From assembly GCF_014961315.1 (NCBI RefSeq), contig NZ_CP063141.1, positions 2,108,001 through 2,172,000 on the forward strand: DNA of 64,000 nucleotides, read 5' to 3'. Below, piece after piece: positions 1-8,937 of the stretch. The notes below the pieces were generated by a model, which saw only the letters and a list, made by a program, of their open reading frames with translations, was not told where the DNA came from and made no database searches. This stretch comes from Thermoflavifilum sp. (GTDB lineage Bacteria > Bacteroidota > Bacteroidia > Chitinophagales > Chitinophagaceae). How positions within the stretch are numbered: the stretch's first letter is position 1; each line of letters begins with the position of its first letter. The translations under genes and the position numbers were made by a program.

Positions 1-546
1 CCGCCGGGTTCCGTGCCCGATCAATATGAAACCATGTTGATTTATGAAAAAGATGGCGTAGAGAAAAAATTTACCGAAGATGATTTTCCCTGGCAGGATA
101 CCAGCTGGCATTTTGTACGTCGCGAAACCCGCCTGGTTCGGAAAGGCAATGCCACACCACTCATTCAGGATTTTTCTTTAAAAACCCAGCAGGGCGAAGA
201 TATCACACAACAGGTATTACGTGATACCACGCCTGTATTGTTGTTTATTGTCAATCATCCATCCAGCGCGCATTCCGGATGGGAGCATGCCGTGCAGGCT
301 TTACAAAGGTTTGCCGATGAGCATTCCATTAAATTATATGGCGTGAGTTCCTCATTTCGGATAATGAGTTTTGCTGCACAACATCAACTCCAATTTCCTT
401 TTCTGATGGCCGATGTGACGGTGCTGAAGACCATGGCGCGTACTGATCCCTGTATGCTATTATTGAAACAGGGGGTGGTGAAAGGCAAATGGTCGTATCT
501 GGATATTCCCGACAGTACGCAACTTTCGCGTTTGCTCAACGAATGA
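1..546 (+). CDS. DoxX/BT_3928-type protein, C-terminal part (partial)
   Basis: The reading frame is open from the first base, so the N-terminus lies outside the window. The visible 180 residues have no membrane segment. They look like the soluble thioredoxin-like C-terminal domain that follows a DoxX membrane domain in Bacteroidota proteins of the BT_3928 kind, with a Tyr/Lys-rich linker and then an alpha/beta region. No Cys-x-x-Cys active site is visible. The stop overlaps the stop of the convergent DUF721 gene by about 11 bases. The family call is from general resemblance, so the fold is an inference; the reading frame itself is secure. Confidence 0.6.
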   Translation, partial: PPGSVPDQYETMLIYEKDGVEKKFTEDDFPWQDTSWHFVRRETRLVRKGNATPLIQDFSLKTQQGEDITQQVLRDTTPVLLFIVNHPSSAHSGWEHAVQALQRFADEHSIKLYGVSSSFRIMSFAAQHQLQFPFLMADVTVLKTMARTDPCMLLLKQGVVKGKWSYLDIPDSTQLSRLLNE

Positions 547-823
547 TTACTTCTTCGATCAGGGTTTCTTCTAATGCATCGTTGAACAGTTGCTTGATTC
601 TTTCTCTTGAAAATATCAATTCCTGTTTTAATGCAGCTACAGGTGTGGTGATAATCAGCTTGCCCTGTTTCCATTCCACCCGATCCGTATATCGGGCAAC
701 AGTTTTTCCCATCAACTCTTCCCAGAGTTGTTGGATGCGCATTTCGTTCAGCTGATGCTTCATCGGACTCTTGTCCAGGAAAGCCTTTAATGCCTCGGCC
801 AGCGAGACTTCATTCTGACGCAT
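536..823 (-). CDS. DUF721 (DciA-like) domain protein
   Basis: A 95-residue protein matching the DUF721 family: an N-terminal helix, a W-x-x-L-M-G-K-x-V core at about residues 33-43, and a C-terminal strand/helix segment. DciA-type members assist loading of the replicative helicase. In Bacteroidota the gene often sits close to recF, and recF is 3.3 kb away on the same strand with two copper-related genes between them. Small size is normal for the phylum. Function is by family only. Confidence 0.75.
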   Translation of the reverse strand: MRQNEVSLAEALKAFLDKSPMKHQLNEMRIQQLWEELMGKTVARYTDRVEWKQGKLIITTPVAALKQELIFSRERIKQLFNDALEETLIEEVIIR

Positions 824-965
824 AGTTCAAAAATAATGATTCTTTTCGGGAATCCCATCAGGTACTTCGGGCGAACCGGTTTTTCAGCAGCTGTGTGTTC
901 ATTGCTACTGGATGGATAACTTAAACAGGGTTTTCATGAGCAGTAACGCAAACAATTGCACAACA

Positions 966-3365
966 TTAAAACCTTACCAACAAGCCTCCTCCCCAGCGGT
1001 AGTCGGAATGATACCCTGCCGACAGGGAAACATACTGATTGATCATCCCTTCCAGATGCACCTCCCATTCTTTATCGGTATTCGCGCTGTAATTCAGCCA
1101 TACGCGCGGGAATAGCCAGGTTTCTCCGCTCAGGGTGAATCTGACATGCGCGCGGGTATCTATGCGCAGGTCGGCATTTAAAAATAAAGGTAATAGATAA
1201 CGAATTCCAATTACGCCTCTTGTATCCTGTTCGGGTATTGATTTTCCATTCTTTTTAAAGTAGTTTAAATATTCATTTTTATTGCTTCCTACAATGCCTG
1301 CATAAGGCCGCAGATAACGAGTTACAAAACGCTCATAAGTACCCATCCATTCATATTGTTGATGATTCCATCCATAATCGCCATTGATCTGTATCCAGTT
1401 TTTACGATTGGAATAAGAAAGATAGCCGTGTCCAAAATTACTTGACAGCTGGGCGTCTCCCCAGAAAAACCAGTGGTTGTCGTCGTGAAGTAAATGTTTG
1501 ATGGGAAAATATTGCATGGTATCTGGCTGAACATAATCGGTATATTGAAATGTACGTGCCATGCCCGCCATCATGTGATAAAGAATATGGCAATGAAAAA
1601 ACCAATCACCGGGTTCCTGAGCTGCAAATTCAATGGTAATCGAACGCATGGGCGGAACAATGACGGTGTGTTTCAGGGGCGATAAGCTTCCATTGGCGTT
1701 TACAACCCTGAAAAAATGTCCATGCAGATGCATGGGATGATACATCATGGTCTGGTTATTTAATGTGATGCGCAGGATTTCTCCCTGTTTTACCTGGATA
1801 GAATCATCTTCAGATAATGTTTTCCCATTGATACTCCAGATATAGCGCCACATGCTTCCGGTAAGGTTAAAGATGAGATGACGAACCGGATGTATGGTCG
1901 TATCAAATCCGGTAGGATGCAGGGCCTGCAACATGTCGTAGTTGAAAATGATAGAATCAGCTTGCTGTTGCCATCCTGAGGACGATACAGGCATATCATC
2001 CGTATGCATATCCATATGCTGCATGTCGTGCATATCATGCATGTGCTGCATAGGATGAGCAGTTGACGGGGTATCTGTTTGCATATCCATGTCATGCATA
2101 TGGTGCATGGGTTGAGTGGTATCCATCTGCGTAGCCGGCATATCCATTTCATCATGCTTTTGATGCATATCCATGCCCGGCATTTGCATACTCAACGAAC
2201 CTCCAATCTGGATATCTTCCCTGTCGAGATAGGCTTTCTGGATATCAGGCATTTCGCGATTCATCCGCTTCTGGCTTATATACATATTCATGTGATCCAT
2301 TTTCATCTTCATTCCAGCCATACCTTCCATCATGATACCTTCCATGTGAAAGATATCGGGTCTGGGGAGGGTAGGAGCAGGATGTAGCACGCCTGTCCCA
2401 AAATAAAGTGAAGCATATCCTGAGCCATCCTGGGCCGTAGCACGAAGTTCATATCTGCCACTATCGGGTATGGTGATGATCACATCATAGGTTTCGGCCA
2501 CGCCGATGAGTAAGCGTGTAACGCTAACGGGTTTCACATCCTGTCCGTCGGCAGCGATGATTTGCATATTCCCTCCGGAGTATTGCAGATGGAAGAAAGT
2601 GGAAGAAGACCCATCGATGATACGTATGCGGATACGTTCACCAGGCTTGGCTTCCGGAAAATACAAGGATCGATTGCCATTAGCCAGGAATGCATTGTAA
2701 TACACATCAGACATATCCATGGGGGGCATGCGTTGCCAGGCCATCTGTATGCGCTCGGCCAGTCCATGATGCGCAATTACCCGATTCAGGCTCTGGGCCT
2801 GTCGTTTTTTGATAGCATACCATTCCATGCCTCGTTTCAGATTCTTCATGATGTGATGCGGATTTTCATTTGTCCAGTCGGAAAACAGCACAGTATATTC
2901 CCGGTCGTACTCATGAATTTTCTTTGCTGGATAAATGACAATAGCGCCGTACAGGCCTCTTTGTTCCTGCATCATGGAATGCGAATGATACCAGTAAGTA
3001 CCGTGCTGGCGGATAACAAATCTTACGGTAAACGTCTTTCCAGGCGCAATAGGCGGCGTGCTCAGATAGGGTACGCCATCGTAAAAATTGGGTAGCAAAA
3101 TGCCGTGCCAGTGAATGGAAGATGGCTCTTTTAACGCATTGGAAATATGGATTACAGCCGAATCGCCTTCATTAAAATAAAGCGTTGGCGCAGGTATGGA
3201 ATCATTCACCGTGATGGCTTTCACCCATTTGCCCGCCTTATTTACTTTTTCTTCTCGAATGGTAAGCCAGTATTCTTTTACAGAATGGGATTGTGAAAAT
3301 CCCTGTATGGATAGACTGATTGCCAGTATCGTCAGCAACCATGCATATCTGTTTTTTTCTTTCAT
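966..3365 (-). CDS. Multicopper oxidase fused to a CopB-like outer-membrane barrel
   Basis: A CopA-type periplasmic copper oxidase of about 799 residues with a signal peptide. Counting from an upstream ATG at 3392, HWHG is at about 94-97 and HSH at about 136-138; the C-terminal HPMHLHGH and HCHxxxHxxxxM supply the remaining type 1/2/3 copper ligands. A His/Met/Asp-rich linker at about 380-500 should bind copper. After the oxidase domain, roughly the last 150 residues form alternating beta strands ending in Arg-Phe, like the CopB outer-membrane barrel. The start at 3365 is preferred because it leads straight into the signal peptide; ATG 3392 is also possible. Likely role: copper tolerance. Separate CopA and CopB proteins are the usual proteobacterial form. 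Confidence 0.88.
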   Translation of the reverse strand: MKEKNRYAWLLTILAISLSIQGFSQSHSVKEYWLTIREEKVNKAGKWVKAITVNDSIPAPTLYFNEGDSAVIHISNALKEPSSIHWHGILLPNFYDGVPYLSTPPIAPGKTFTVRFVIRQHGTYWYHSHSMMQEQRGLYGAIVIYPAKKIHEYDREYTVLFSDWTNENPHHIMKNLKRGMEWYAIKKRQAQSLNRVIAHHGLAERIQMAWQRMPPMDMSDVYYNAFLANGNRSLYFPEAKPGERIRIRIIDGSSSTFFHLQYSGGNMQIIAADGQDVKPVSVTRLLIGVAETYDVIITIPDSGRYELRATAQDGSGYASLYFGTGVLHPAPTLPRPDIFHMEGIMMEGMAGMKMKMDHMNMYISQKRMNREMPDIQKAYLDREDIQIGGSLSMQMPGMDMHQKHDEMDMPATQMDTTQPMHHMHDMDMQTDTPSTAHPMQHMHDMHDMQHMDMHTDDMPVSSSGWQQQADSIIFNYDMLQALHPTGFDTTIHPVRHLIFNLTGSMWRYIWSINGKTLSEDDSIQVKQGEILRITLNNQTMMYHPMHLHGHFFRVVNANGSLSPLKHTVIVPPMRSITIEFAAQEPGDWFFHCHILYHMMAGMARTFQYTDYVQPDTMQYFPIKHLLHDDNHWFFWGDAQLSSNFGHGYLSYSNRKNWIQINGDYGWNHQQYEWMGTYERFVTRYLRPYAGIVGSNKNEYLNYFKKNGKSIPEQDTRGVIGIRYLLPLFLNADLRIDTRAHVRFTLSGETWLFPRVWLNYSANTDKEWEVHLEGMINQYVSLSAGYHSDYRWGGGLLVRF
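1985..2180 (-). repeat. Imperfect tandem repeat coding the His/Met linker
   Basis: Short degenerate units built from cat/atg triplets (for example gcatatccatatg and catgcatgtgctgcat) recur through this stretch inside the multicopper oxidase gene. They encode runs of His, Met and Asp. Such tracts can change length by slippage, which would alter metal-binding capacity. Confidence 0.6.
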
Positions 3366-3597
3366 AAACGATTGGAGATTATGTTGAAACATTTGCTTGA
3401 ATGATTTGATGAATATTATGGCCGGTTTTTATGCGTTAATATGCCTGAAAACCAGTCATGTCCGTTTTTTTTAAATATATTCTGGGTAGTTGTTTTATCA
3501 TATATGTACATGAATTCGCATGATACGGGGATACATGCAGTCGAAATAAACATGATCAGACCGGCATTCAACCCGAAGTGTGGTCAGGTAGAGAAGA

Positions 3598-3987
3598 TCA
3601 AATCAGAAACAAACCATAAGCCGACAGGCGGTCACTCGTGCGTGTTCGATGAAGCGGAGGAGAATGATTGATGCAGGTTGTTAAATAAACTGAACAATTT
3701 GGGAAATGAATAACGGATGTGTCTCCTGAAATCCGTGTTTGTAACGGAAAATATACTTTTAATGTCCATGAATCGCTTGCATAATGGTCAGGATTTAATT
3801 GCAGCTGAATAGCGGGATGCTTGCAACAATCCTGGTTTTCGTGGCAGGATGCATGTTTGTAAAGCAGGCTCTGCAAATTGAATCCGGCCATCCATTTCCC
3901 ATCACAGGCATGCACACGGAGTGATGTAACGGCTGTTGCCATTATGTAAAGGAAAAGTCCGGTAAGCGCCAGCACTCGTTTCAGCAT
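3598..3987 (-). CDS. Small secreted Cys/His protein, HYC_CC_PP-like
   Basis: A protein of about 129 residues with an N-terminal hydrophobic segment (LALTGLFLYIMATAV), then a His-x-Cys motif, a Cys-His...CC-Lys motif, and a Ser-Pro-Pro near the C-terminus. This spacing resembles the small HYC_CC_PP proteins common in Bacteroidota. It lies just upstream of the copper oxidase on the same strand, so a periplasmic metal role is plausible but not shown. ATG 3987 is preferred; the frame extends to a TTG at 4008. Confidence 0.5.
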   Translation of the reverse strand: MLKRVLALTGLFLYIMATAVTSLRVHACDGKWMAGFNLQSLLYKHASCHENQDCCKHPAIQLQLNPDHYASDSWTLKVYFPLQTRISGDTSVIHFPNCSVYLTTCINHSPPLHRTRTSDRLSAYGLFLI

Positions 3988-4089
3988 GCCATTTTTGTCG
4001 TTAAGCAAATCGAAAGATACATGCGAAATTACGGCGCTATAGAAATTTTCTGTTACAGAATTTTCGAATACCGTTATAAAATTTTATGA

Positions 4090-5244
4090 TTATGCGCCCT
4101 GTAGAGGATAAGTAAGTTGGATCCAGTTTACGGATGTCGAAGAAGGTGGCAGATGTGCGGTAAGGCGCTCGGGGTCGGTGTCGGTGATTAATACCTGTCC
4201 AAATCCTTCCAGCCGAATCAGGGAAAGCAGCAGCTGGATGCGTTTGGGATCGAGTCTGTCAAATATATCATCCAGCATTAGTACGGGAATGATGCCTTTT
4301 TGTTTGACAATCAATTGATGCTGGGCAAATTTTAAAGCCAGCAGAAAACTTTTTCGTTGTCCCTGCGAGCCGTGAATTTTCACCGGATAACCATTCAACA
4401 AAAATTGGAGATCATCTTTATGGATGCCCACGCTCGAGCGTCCGATCTGTAAATCCAGCTTTCTTTGCTCACGAAGCCATTCAGCAAACGGTTTTTCATG
4501 AAGTTGTGATTGATACTGCAGTTGAATATGTTCTTTATTGCCTGAAAGGTGAATATAAAATTGTGTGGTCAACGGAATCAATTGTGCGCAGATTTGTTGC
4601 CGATACTGGAAAATAGCTTCAGCATGCGGGATCCATTGTTTATCGTAGGTGTCAAGCAAATCATGCACATGCGACGAAGGTTGTTCCACCCATCGGCGCA
4701 AGAGCTGGTTGCGCTGGGAAAGAATTTTATGGTAGGCCACCAGATGCAATAGATAATCGCCGGAGAGCTGACTCAGCAGCATATCCAGCCATTTTCTTCT
4801 TTCTTCACTTCCGCCGGTAATCATTTGCACATCATCGGGTGCAATCATCACCACCGGGAAGCGGCCAATATGCGCGGCCAGGCGTGGATAGGGAATATCA
4901 TTTACGCGAAATTCTTTTTTTGTTCCTTCTCTCACCACACAAACCAGCTGATGTTCAGCCTCGTGCTGGTACCATTTGCCTTCCAGCCGGAATCCTTCTT
5001 TGCCATATTGAATCAAAGGCTGATCCGTTGCGGAGAAGTAGCTTTTCGTCATCGATAGATAGTGCACGGCGTCCAGCAAATTGGTTTTACCGGCACCATT
5101 CGGCCCCACAATCAAATTTATGCCCGGTGAAAATGCAAAAGCCGCCTGAGTAAAATTCTTAAACTGAACCATTTCAACTGCAACAATATAAGATGAGGGG
5201 CCGTGCATGATGCGGTAAAGATACAACCTGCGCAGTATTTCCAT
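4090..5244 (-). CDS. recF: DNA replication and repair protein RecF
   Basis: An SMC-like ABC ATPase that binds gapped DNA and helps load RecA. Seen: Walker A GPNGAGKT at about residues 47-54, the signature region SQGQRKSFLLALKF, and Walker B VLMLDDIFDRLD. The length of 384 residues is slightly long for the family. The first beta strand starts near residue 20, so ATG 5208 (372 residues) is also a good start. The gene is divergent from pdhA, whose promoter lies just beyond the start. Confidence 0.93.
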   Translation of the reverse strand: MEILRRLYLYRIMHGPSSYIVAVEMVQFKNFTQAAFAFSPGINLIVGPNGAGKTNLLDAVHYLSMTKSYFSATDQPLIQYGKEGFRLEGKWYQHEAEHQLVCVVREGTKKEFRVNDIPYPRLAAHIGRFPVVMIAPDDVQMITGGSEERRKWLDMLLSQLSGDYLLHLVAYHKILSQRNQLLRRWVEQPSSHVHDLLDTYDKQWIPHAEAIFQYRQQICAQLIPLTTQFYIHLSGNKEHIQLQYQSQLHEKPFAEWLREQRKLDLQIGRSSVGIHKDDLQFLLNGYPVKIHGSQGQRKSFLLALKFAQHQLIVKQKGIIPVLMLDDIFDRLDPKRIQLLLSLIRLEGFGQVLITDTDPERLTAHLPPSSTSVNWIQLTYPLQGA

Positions 5245-5272
5245 GGGTTGCGGATCGTTCGCTGCGGGTTTG

Positions 5273-5303
5273 TTGGTCTATTGGGCAAAAACTTGTAGGT
5301 TTG
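5273..5303 (+). promoter_or_regulatory. Bacteroidota-type promoter for pdhA
   Basis: TTG at 5273-5275, a 20-nt spacer, then TAGGTTTG at 5296-5303, an exact match to the phylum's -33/-7 pattern. It lies just before the GTG at 5324 and helps fix that codon as the pdhA start. Confidence 0.7.
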
Positions 5304-5323
5304 CAGGCAAATTCGGTTTACAC

Positions 5324-6361
5324 GTGCAAACAAAAGAAAGCAAACCACAGGTAAAGGTAGCCCGGGAAGCGACTCAGCTCTTTGGAAAAGAAACTTATCT
5401 GTACTGGTATGAGCTGATGTTGCTGATTCGCCGCTTTGAAGAAAAGGCGGGTCAGCTTTACGGGATGCAAAAAATCAGAGGTTTCTGTCATCTCTACATG
5501 GGTCAGGAAGCCGTAGCAGCTGGCGCCATGACCGCCACCCGGCCCGATGATAAATTCATTACCGCTTATCGTGATCACGGATTGGCCATTGCGAAGGGAA
5601 TATCGCCCAAGGCCTGCATGGCCGAGCTTTATGGTAAAATCACCGGATGCTCGAAAGGGAAGGGCGGCAGCATGCATTTCTTTTCGCGTGAACACAATTT
5701 TTTTGGCGGACATGGCATTGTGGGTGGACAGATTGGTGTGGGCGCCGGACTGGCCTTTGCAGAAAAATACAAAGGCACCGATCATGTGGTGCTTTGCTTT
5801 TTTGGTGATGGAGCCGCGCGTCAGGGTATTTTGCATGAAACCCTGAATCTTGCTGCCTTGTGGGATTTGCCCGTGGTGTTCATCTGTGAAAATAATGAAT
5901 ATGCGATGGGCACCTCCGTACAACGCAGCTCTAAAACGGTTGATATTTATCGATATGCCGATTCTTATGCCATTCCCGGAGAGGCTGTAGATGGCATGAA
6001 TCCGGAGTCCGTACATATCGGCATCGAAAAAGCCGTTCGTCGTGCAAGAGAAGGCAAAGGTCCCAGCCTGCTGGAAATCAAAACCTATCGTTATCGTGGC
6101 CACTCGATGAGCGATCCCGCCAAGTATCGCTCCAAAGAAGAAGTGGAAGAATACAAAAAACGCGATCCCATCACCCAGGTACTTCAGGTGATTCAAAAAC
6201 ATAACTGGGCCACTGAACAAGAAATAGAGGCCATCGAGGAAAAGGTGAAGCGTGAAATCGACGAAGCCGTTCAATTTGCTGAAGAATCGCCCTGGCCGGA
6301 CGAAAGCGAATTGTATCGCGATGTTTACGTCCAACCCGATTATCCCTTTATTGTAGATTGA
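5324..6361 (+). CDS. pdhA: Pyruvate dehydrogenase E1 component, alpha subunit
   Basis: The thiamine-diphosphate-dependent E1 alpha subunit that, with E1 beta, decarboxylates pyruvate for the PDH complex. Seen: the GDGA...ENN cofactor motif (FFGDGAARQG to VFICENNEYAMG) and the phosphorylation-loop-like YRGHSMSDPAKYR. A GTG at 5324 gives 345 residues, the usual size; the frame is open further upstream, but a promoter ends at 5303 and the added residues are not family-like. The E1 beta and E2 genes are not in the window. Confidence 0.9.
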   Translation: MQTKESKPQVKVAREATQLFGKETYLYWYELMLLIRRFEEKAGQLYGMQKIRGFCHLYMGQEAVAAGAMTATRPDDKFITAYRDHGLAIAKGISPKACMAELYGKITGCSKGKGGSMHFFSREHNFFGGHGIVGGQIGVGAGLAFAEKYKGTDHVVLCFFGDGAARQGILHETLNLAALWDLPVVFICENNEYAMGTSVQRSSKTVDIYRYADSYAIPGEAVDGMNPESVHIGIEKAVRRAREGKGPSLLEIKTYRYRGHSMSDPAKYRSKEEVEEYKKRDPITQVLQVIQKHNWATEQEIEAIEEKVKREIDEAVQFAEESPWPDESELYRDVYVQPDYPFIVD

Positions 6362-6377
6362 TTTGCAGCATTTACCT

Positions 6378-7082
6378 ATGGCAGCAACCCCTTCCAGAAC
6401 GCATTCCACCCCTTCATCTCAGCATACCCATCGGGGCATGCAATCGTTATTTGATCGCCTGGAGGTATTTTATCTTGAACAATCCAGGGTGATTAATACG
6501 GTAGGAATCATTATCATCCTGCTCATTGGAGCTTATTTTGGATATAAATACCTGTACCTTGCCCCGCGCAACAAGCGCGCCGCAAGCATGATTTTTAAAG
6601 CTCAGCAATATTTTGGGATGGACTCCCTGCAAAAGGCCCTGAATGGCGATGGGAATAATTACGGATTTCTTCAGGTAATCAAACGATATGGGGATACGAA
6701 AGTCGGTCATCTCGCCAAATATTATGCCGGCGTTTGTTATTTGCGTATGGGTAAATTTCAGGAAGCCATTCCCTATCTGAAAAGCTTTCATCCCGGCGAC
6801 AAAGTGATTCAGGCCGAAGATTATGGATTGCTCGGCGATGCTTACATGGAACTGGGCAACACAAATGAAGGCATCGCTTATTACAAAAAAGCCGCCTATT
6901 ATAACCCCAATGACCTTTTTACTCCATTTTACTTAAAACGTGCAGCACTGGCCTGTGAGAAAGCGGGTCGGATACAGGAAGCCATTTCCCTGTACCAGGA
7001 AATCAAAACCAAATATCCCTTAAGTGCTGAGGGCAGGGATATTGATAAATATCTGGCCCGCCTGGGTGTGGTGCAGGATTAA
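6378..7082 (+). CDS. TPR protein with single membrane anchor
   Basis: About 234 residues: a polar N-terminus, one transmembrane segment (NTVGIIIILLIGAYFGYKYLY), then tetratricopeptide repeats. This is the layout of YfgM-like proteins, inner-membrane TPR proteins facing the periplasm. It starts 17 bases after pdhA and precedes ribH, so co-transcription is likely. ATG 6378 is chosen over an in-frame TTG at 6363. Confidence 0.75.
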   Translation: MAATPSRTHSTPSSQHTHRGMQSLFDRLEVFYLEQSRVINTVGIIIILLIGAYFGYKYLYLAPRNKRAASMIFKAQQYFGMDSLQKALNGDGNNYGFLQVIKRYGDTKVGHLAKYYAGVCYLRMGKFQEAIPYLKSFHPGDKVIQAEDYGLLGDAYMELGNTNEGIAYYKKAAYYNPNDLFTPFYLKRAALACEKAGRIQEAISLYQEIKTKYPLSAEGRDIDKYLARLGVVQD

Positions 7083-7209
7083 AAAATCAGTGGTTAAGCC
7101 CTGTTTCGGATTTTAGCGAGGTTGAGCTGTAGCGGTATACGCGTAGAATCCGGATAAACACACGCTTCAATTTCAAGCAATATAAATCTTTACGAGCCAA
7201 CCATTTAGC

Positions 7210-7695
7210 ATGTCGGTACATAACGAACGTTTCCTGGATCCAGCTTCTATTCCAATTGTAGAAAATGGTACCGTTGCTATCGTGCATACCGAATGGAACG
7301 CATTTATCGTTGACGAGCTGGTGAAGGGCTGCGAGCGTATGTTGGTGCAGCATGGTGTAATTGATATTGAAAAACTCATGGTCCCGGGCGCTTTTGAGAT
7401 TCCGTTTGGATGCCGACAGGTATTTGATCGCTATCAACCCGAAGCCATTATTGCACTGGGTTGTGTCATCAGAGGTGAAACCCCACATTTTGATTATGTT
7501 TGTCAGGCTGTCACGCAGGGCATCGGAGCATTGAATATTGTGCTTCCTTCACCGGTTATCTTTGGCGTGCTTACGGTGAATGACGTTGAACAGGCTCGCC
7601 AGCGTGCCGGTGGGAAGCAGGGGCATAAGGGCGAAGAGGCTGCTATTGCAGCACTCAAACTGATGTATCAAAAACGGCAATGGCAGCAGGAATGA
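7210..7695 (+). CDS. ribH: 6,7-dimethyl-8-ribityllumazine synthase
   Basis: Joins 5-amino-6-ribitylaminouracil with dihydroxybutanone phosphate to make the riboflavin precursor lumazine. Seen: the substrate-binding EWN, PGAFEIP, GCVIRGETPHFDYV with the catalytic His, the FGVLT strand and the phosphate-binding G-G-K-x-G-H-K-G. At 161 residues it is the normal size. No other riboflavin gene is in the window. Confidence 0.95.
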   Translation: MSVHNERFLDPASIPIVENGTVAIVHTEWNAFIVDELVKGCERMLVQHGVIDIEKLMVPGAFEIPFGCRQVFDRYQPEAIIALGCVIRGETPHFDYVCQAVTQGIGALNIVLPSPVIFGVLTVNDVEQARQRAGGKQGHKGEEAAIAALKLMYQKRQWQQE

Positions 7696-7729
7696 TTAAA
7701 TTAGCCAATCGTATATCAGGTTGAAAGGC

Positions 7730-8452
7730 ATGACCAGGGTTCAACTGTTTATTCCTTGTTTCGTGGATCAGCTCTATCCTGAGACGGGATTTAATATGGT
7801 AAAGGTGCTGGAAAAAGCAGGCTGCGAAGTACACTACAATCCCGAGCAAACCTGTTGTGGGCAACCTGCTTTCAATGCCGGATACTGGGAGGAAGCAAAA
7901 GCCGTAGCTCAAAAGTTTATTCGGGATTTTCATACATACGATTATATCGTTACACCGAGTGCATCCTGTGCAGGTTTTGTACGGAATTATTATCCCAGGC
8001 TATTTGACAATTCGGCCCAGCATAATGATGTGAAATTGCTGCGTAAAAACTTATTTGAGTTTACCGAATTTTTAACCGATGTTTTGCAGGTAACCGACTT
8101 TGGTGCTGAATTACAGGGTGTGGCCACGTATCACGACTCCTGTTCGGCTTTGCGGGAATGCCATATCAAGGAAGCTCCACGCCAGCTGTTGGCGCACGTA
8201 AAAGGATTGAAACTCATTGAAATGGAAGATAATGAAACCTGCTGTGGTTTTGGAGGTACGTTTGCCGTAAAATTTGCACCCATTTCACTGGGTATGGGAG
8301 AACAGAAAATTGATCATGCCCTGGCAACAGGAGCCCGGTATGTAATATCCACCGACCTGTCGTGTTTGATGCATCTCGACGGCATCATCCGCCACAAGCA
8401 ACTCCCGCTGCAGGTGATGCATATTGCCGATGTACTGGCATCAGGATGGTAA
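7730..8452 (+). CDS. LutA/YkgE-like (Fe-S)-binding oxidoreductase subunit
   Basis: About 240 residues with two CCG domains: TCCGQPAFNAG at about 40-50 and ETCCGFGGTF near 170, the pattern of LutA, YkgE and GlpC C-terminal domains that bind iron-sulfur or heterodisulfide sites. LutA acts with LutB and LutC in lactate oxidation, but neither partner is here, so the substrate is unknown. ATG 7730 is preferred to the in-frame TTG at 7721. It heads a run of small genes on the same strand. Confidence 0.82.
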   Translation: MTRVQLFIPCFVDQLYPETGFNMVKVLEKAGCEVHYNPEQTCCGQPAFNAGYWEEAKAVAQKFIRDFHTYDYIVTPSASCAGFVRNYYPRLFDNSAQHNDVKLLRKNLFEFTEFLTDVLQVTDFGAELQGVATYHDSCSALRECHIKEAPRQLLAHVKGLKLIEMEDNETCCGFGGTFAVKFAPISLGMGEQKIDHALATGARYVISTDLSCLMHLDGIIRHKQLPLQVMHIADVLASGW

Positions 8453-8463
8453 ACATTTGAAAT

Positions 8464-8883
8464 ATGTCCGGATGGCTGGTAAAATCTGAACCGTTTGTGT
8501 ATGCATGGGATCAGCTGGTAAAAGATGGTAAAACCTGCTGGGATGGGGTGCGTAATTATCAGGCGCGAAATTATTTGTTGCAGATGCGAAAGGGCGATGA
8601 AGTATTTTTTTACCACAGCAACGAAGGGCTATCGATTGTCGGTATTGCCCGGGTATGTCGTGAAGCATATCCCGATCCCGGTGCCGATGATCCCCGCTGG
8701 GTGGCTGTAGACCTGATTCCCTGGCGGACCTTGCCCCGACCGGTAAGCCTATCGCAGATGAAGGCGGATCCGCGTTTGAAAGATATGGCTTTGCTTCGCC
8801 AGAGCCGGTTATCGGTAAGTCCTGTGCGGGAAGCCGAATGGAAGGCTATTCTGGAACTGGCGGGTTGGCAGGAAAACGTTTAA
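8464..8883 (+). CDS. EVE domain protein
   Basis: A 139-residue single EVE domain (PUA-like fold) from W-L-V-K-S-E-P at the N-terminus to G-W-x-E at the end, with WDGVRNYQARNYL and the strand KGDEVFFYHS. EVE domains read modified bases in DNA or RNA; stand-alone housekeeping copies are widespread and of unclear function. It starts 11 bases after the LutA-like gene. Confidence 0.88.
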   Translation: MSGWLVKSEPFVYAWDQLVKDGKTCWDGVRNYQARNYLLQMRKGDEVFFYHSNEGLSIVGIARVCREAYPDPGADDPRWVAVDLIPWRTLPRPVSLSQMKADPRLKDMALLRQSRLSVSPVREAEWKAILELAGWQENV

Positions 8884-8937
8884 CTGGCCTTTATTTATCT
8901 GTTTTCCAATAGCTCAGGAAGAAAATACCTGGAATAC

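Noticed and set aside
1985..2180. CRISPR-like repeat array
   Set aside because: Units are short, degenerate and in frame with a His/Met coding tract; no spacers or cas genes.
2562..3095. 177-codon frame on the plus strand inside the copper oxidase gene
   Set aside because: Opposite-strand shadow of a gene with clear copper ligands.
5318..6409. 363-codon open frame antisense to pdhA
   Set aside because: It mirrors the codon pattern of pdhA, has no family features, and pdhA on the other strand is certain.
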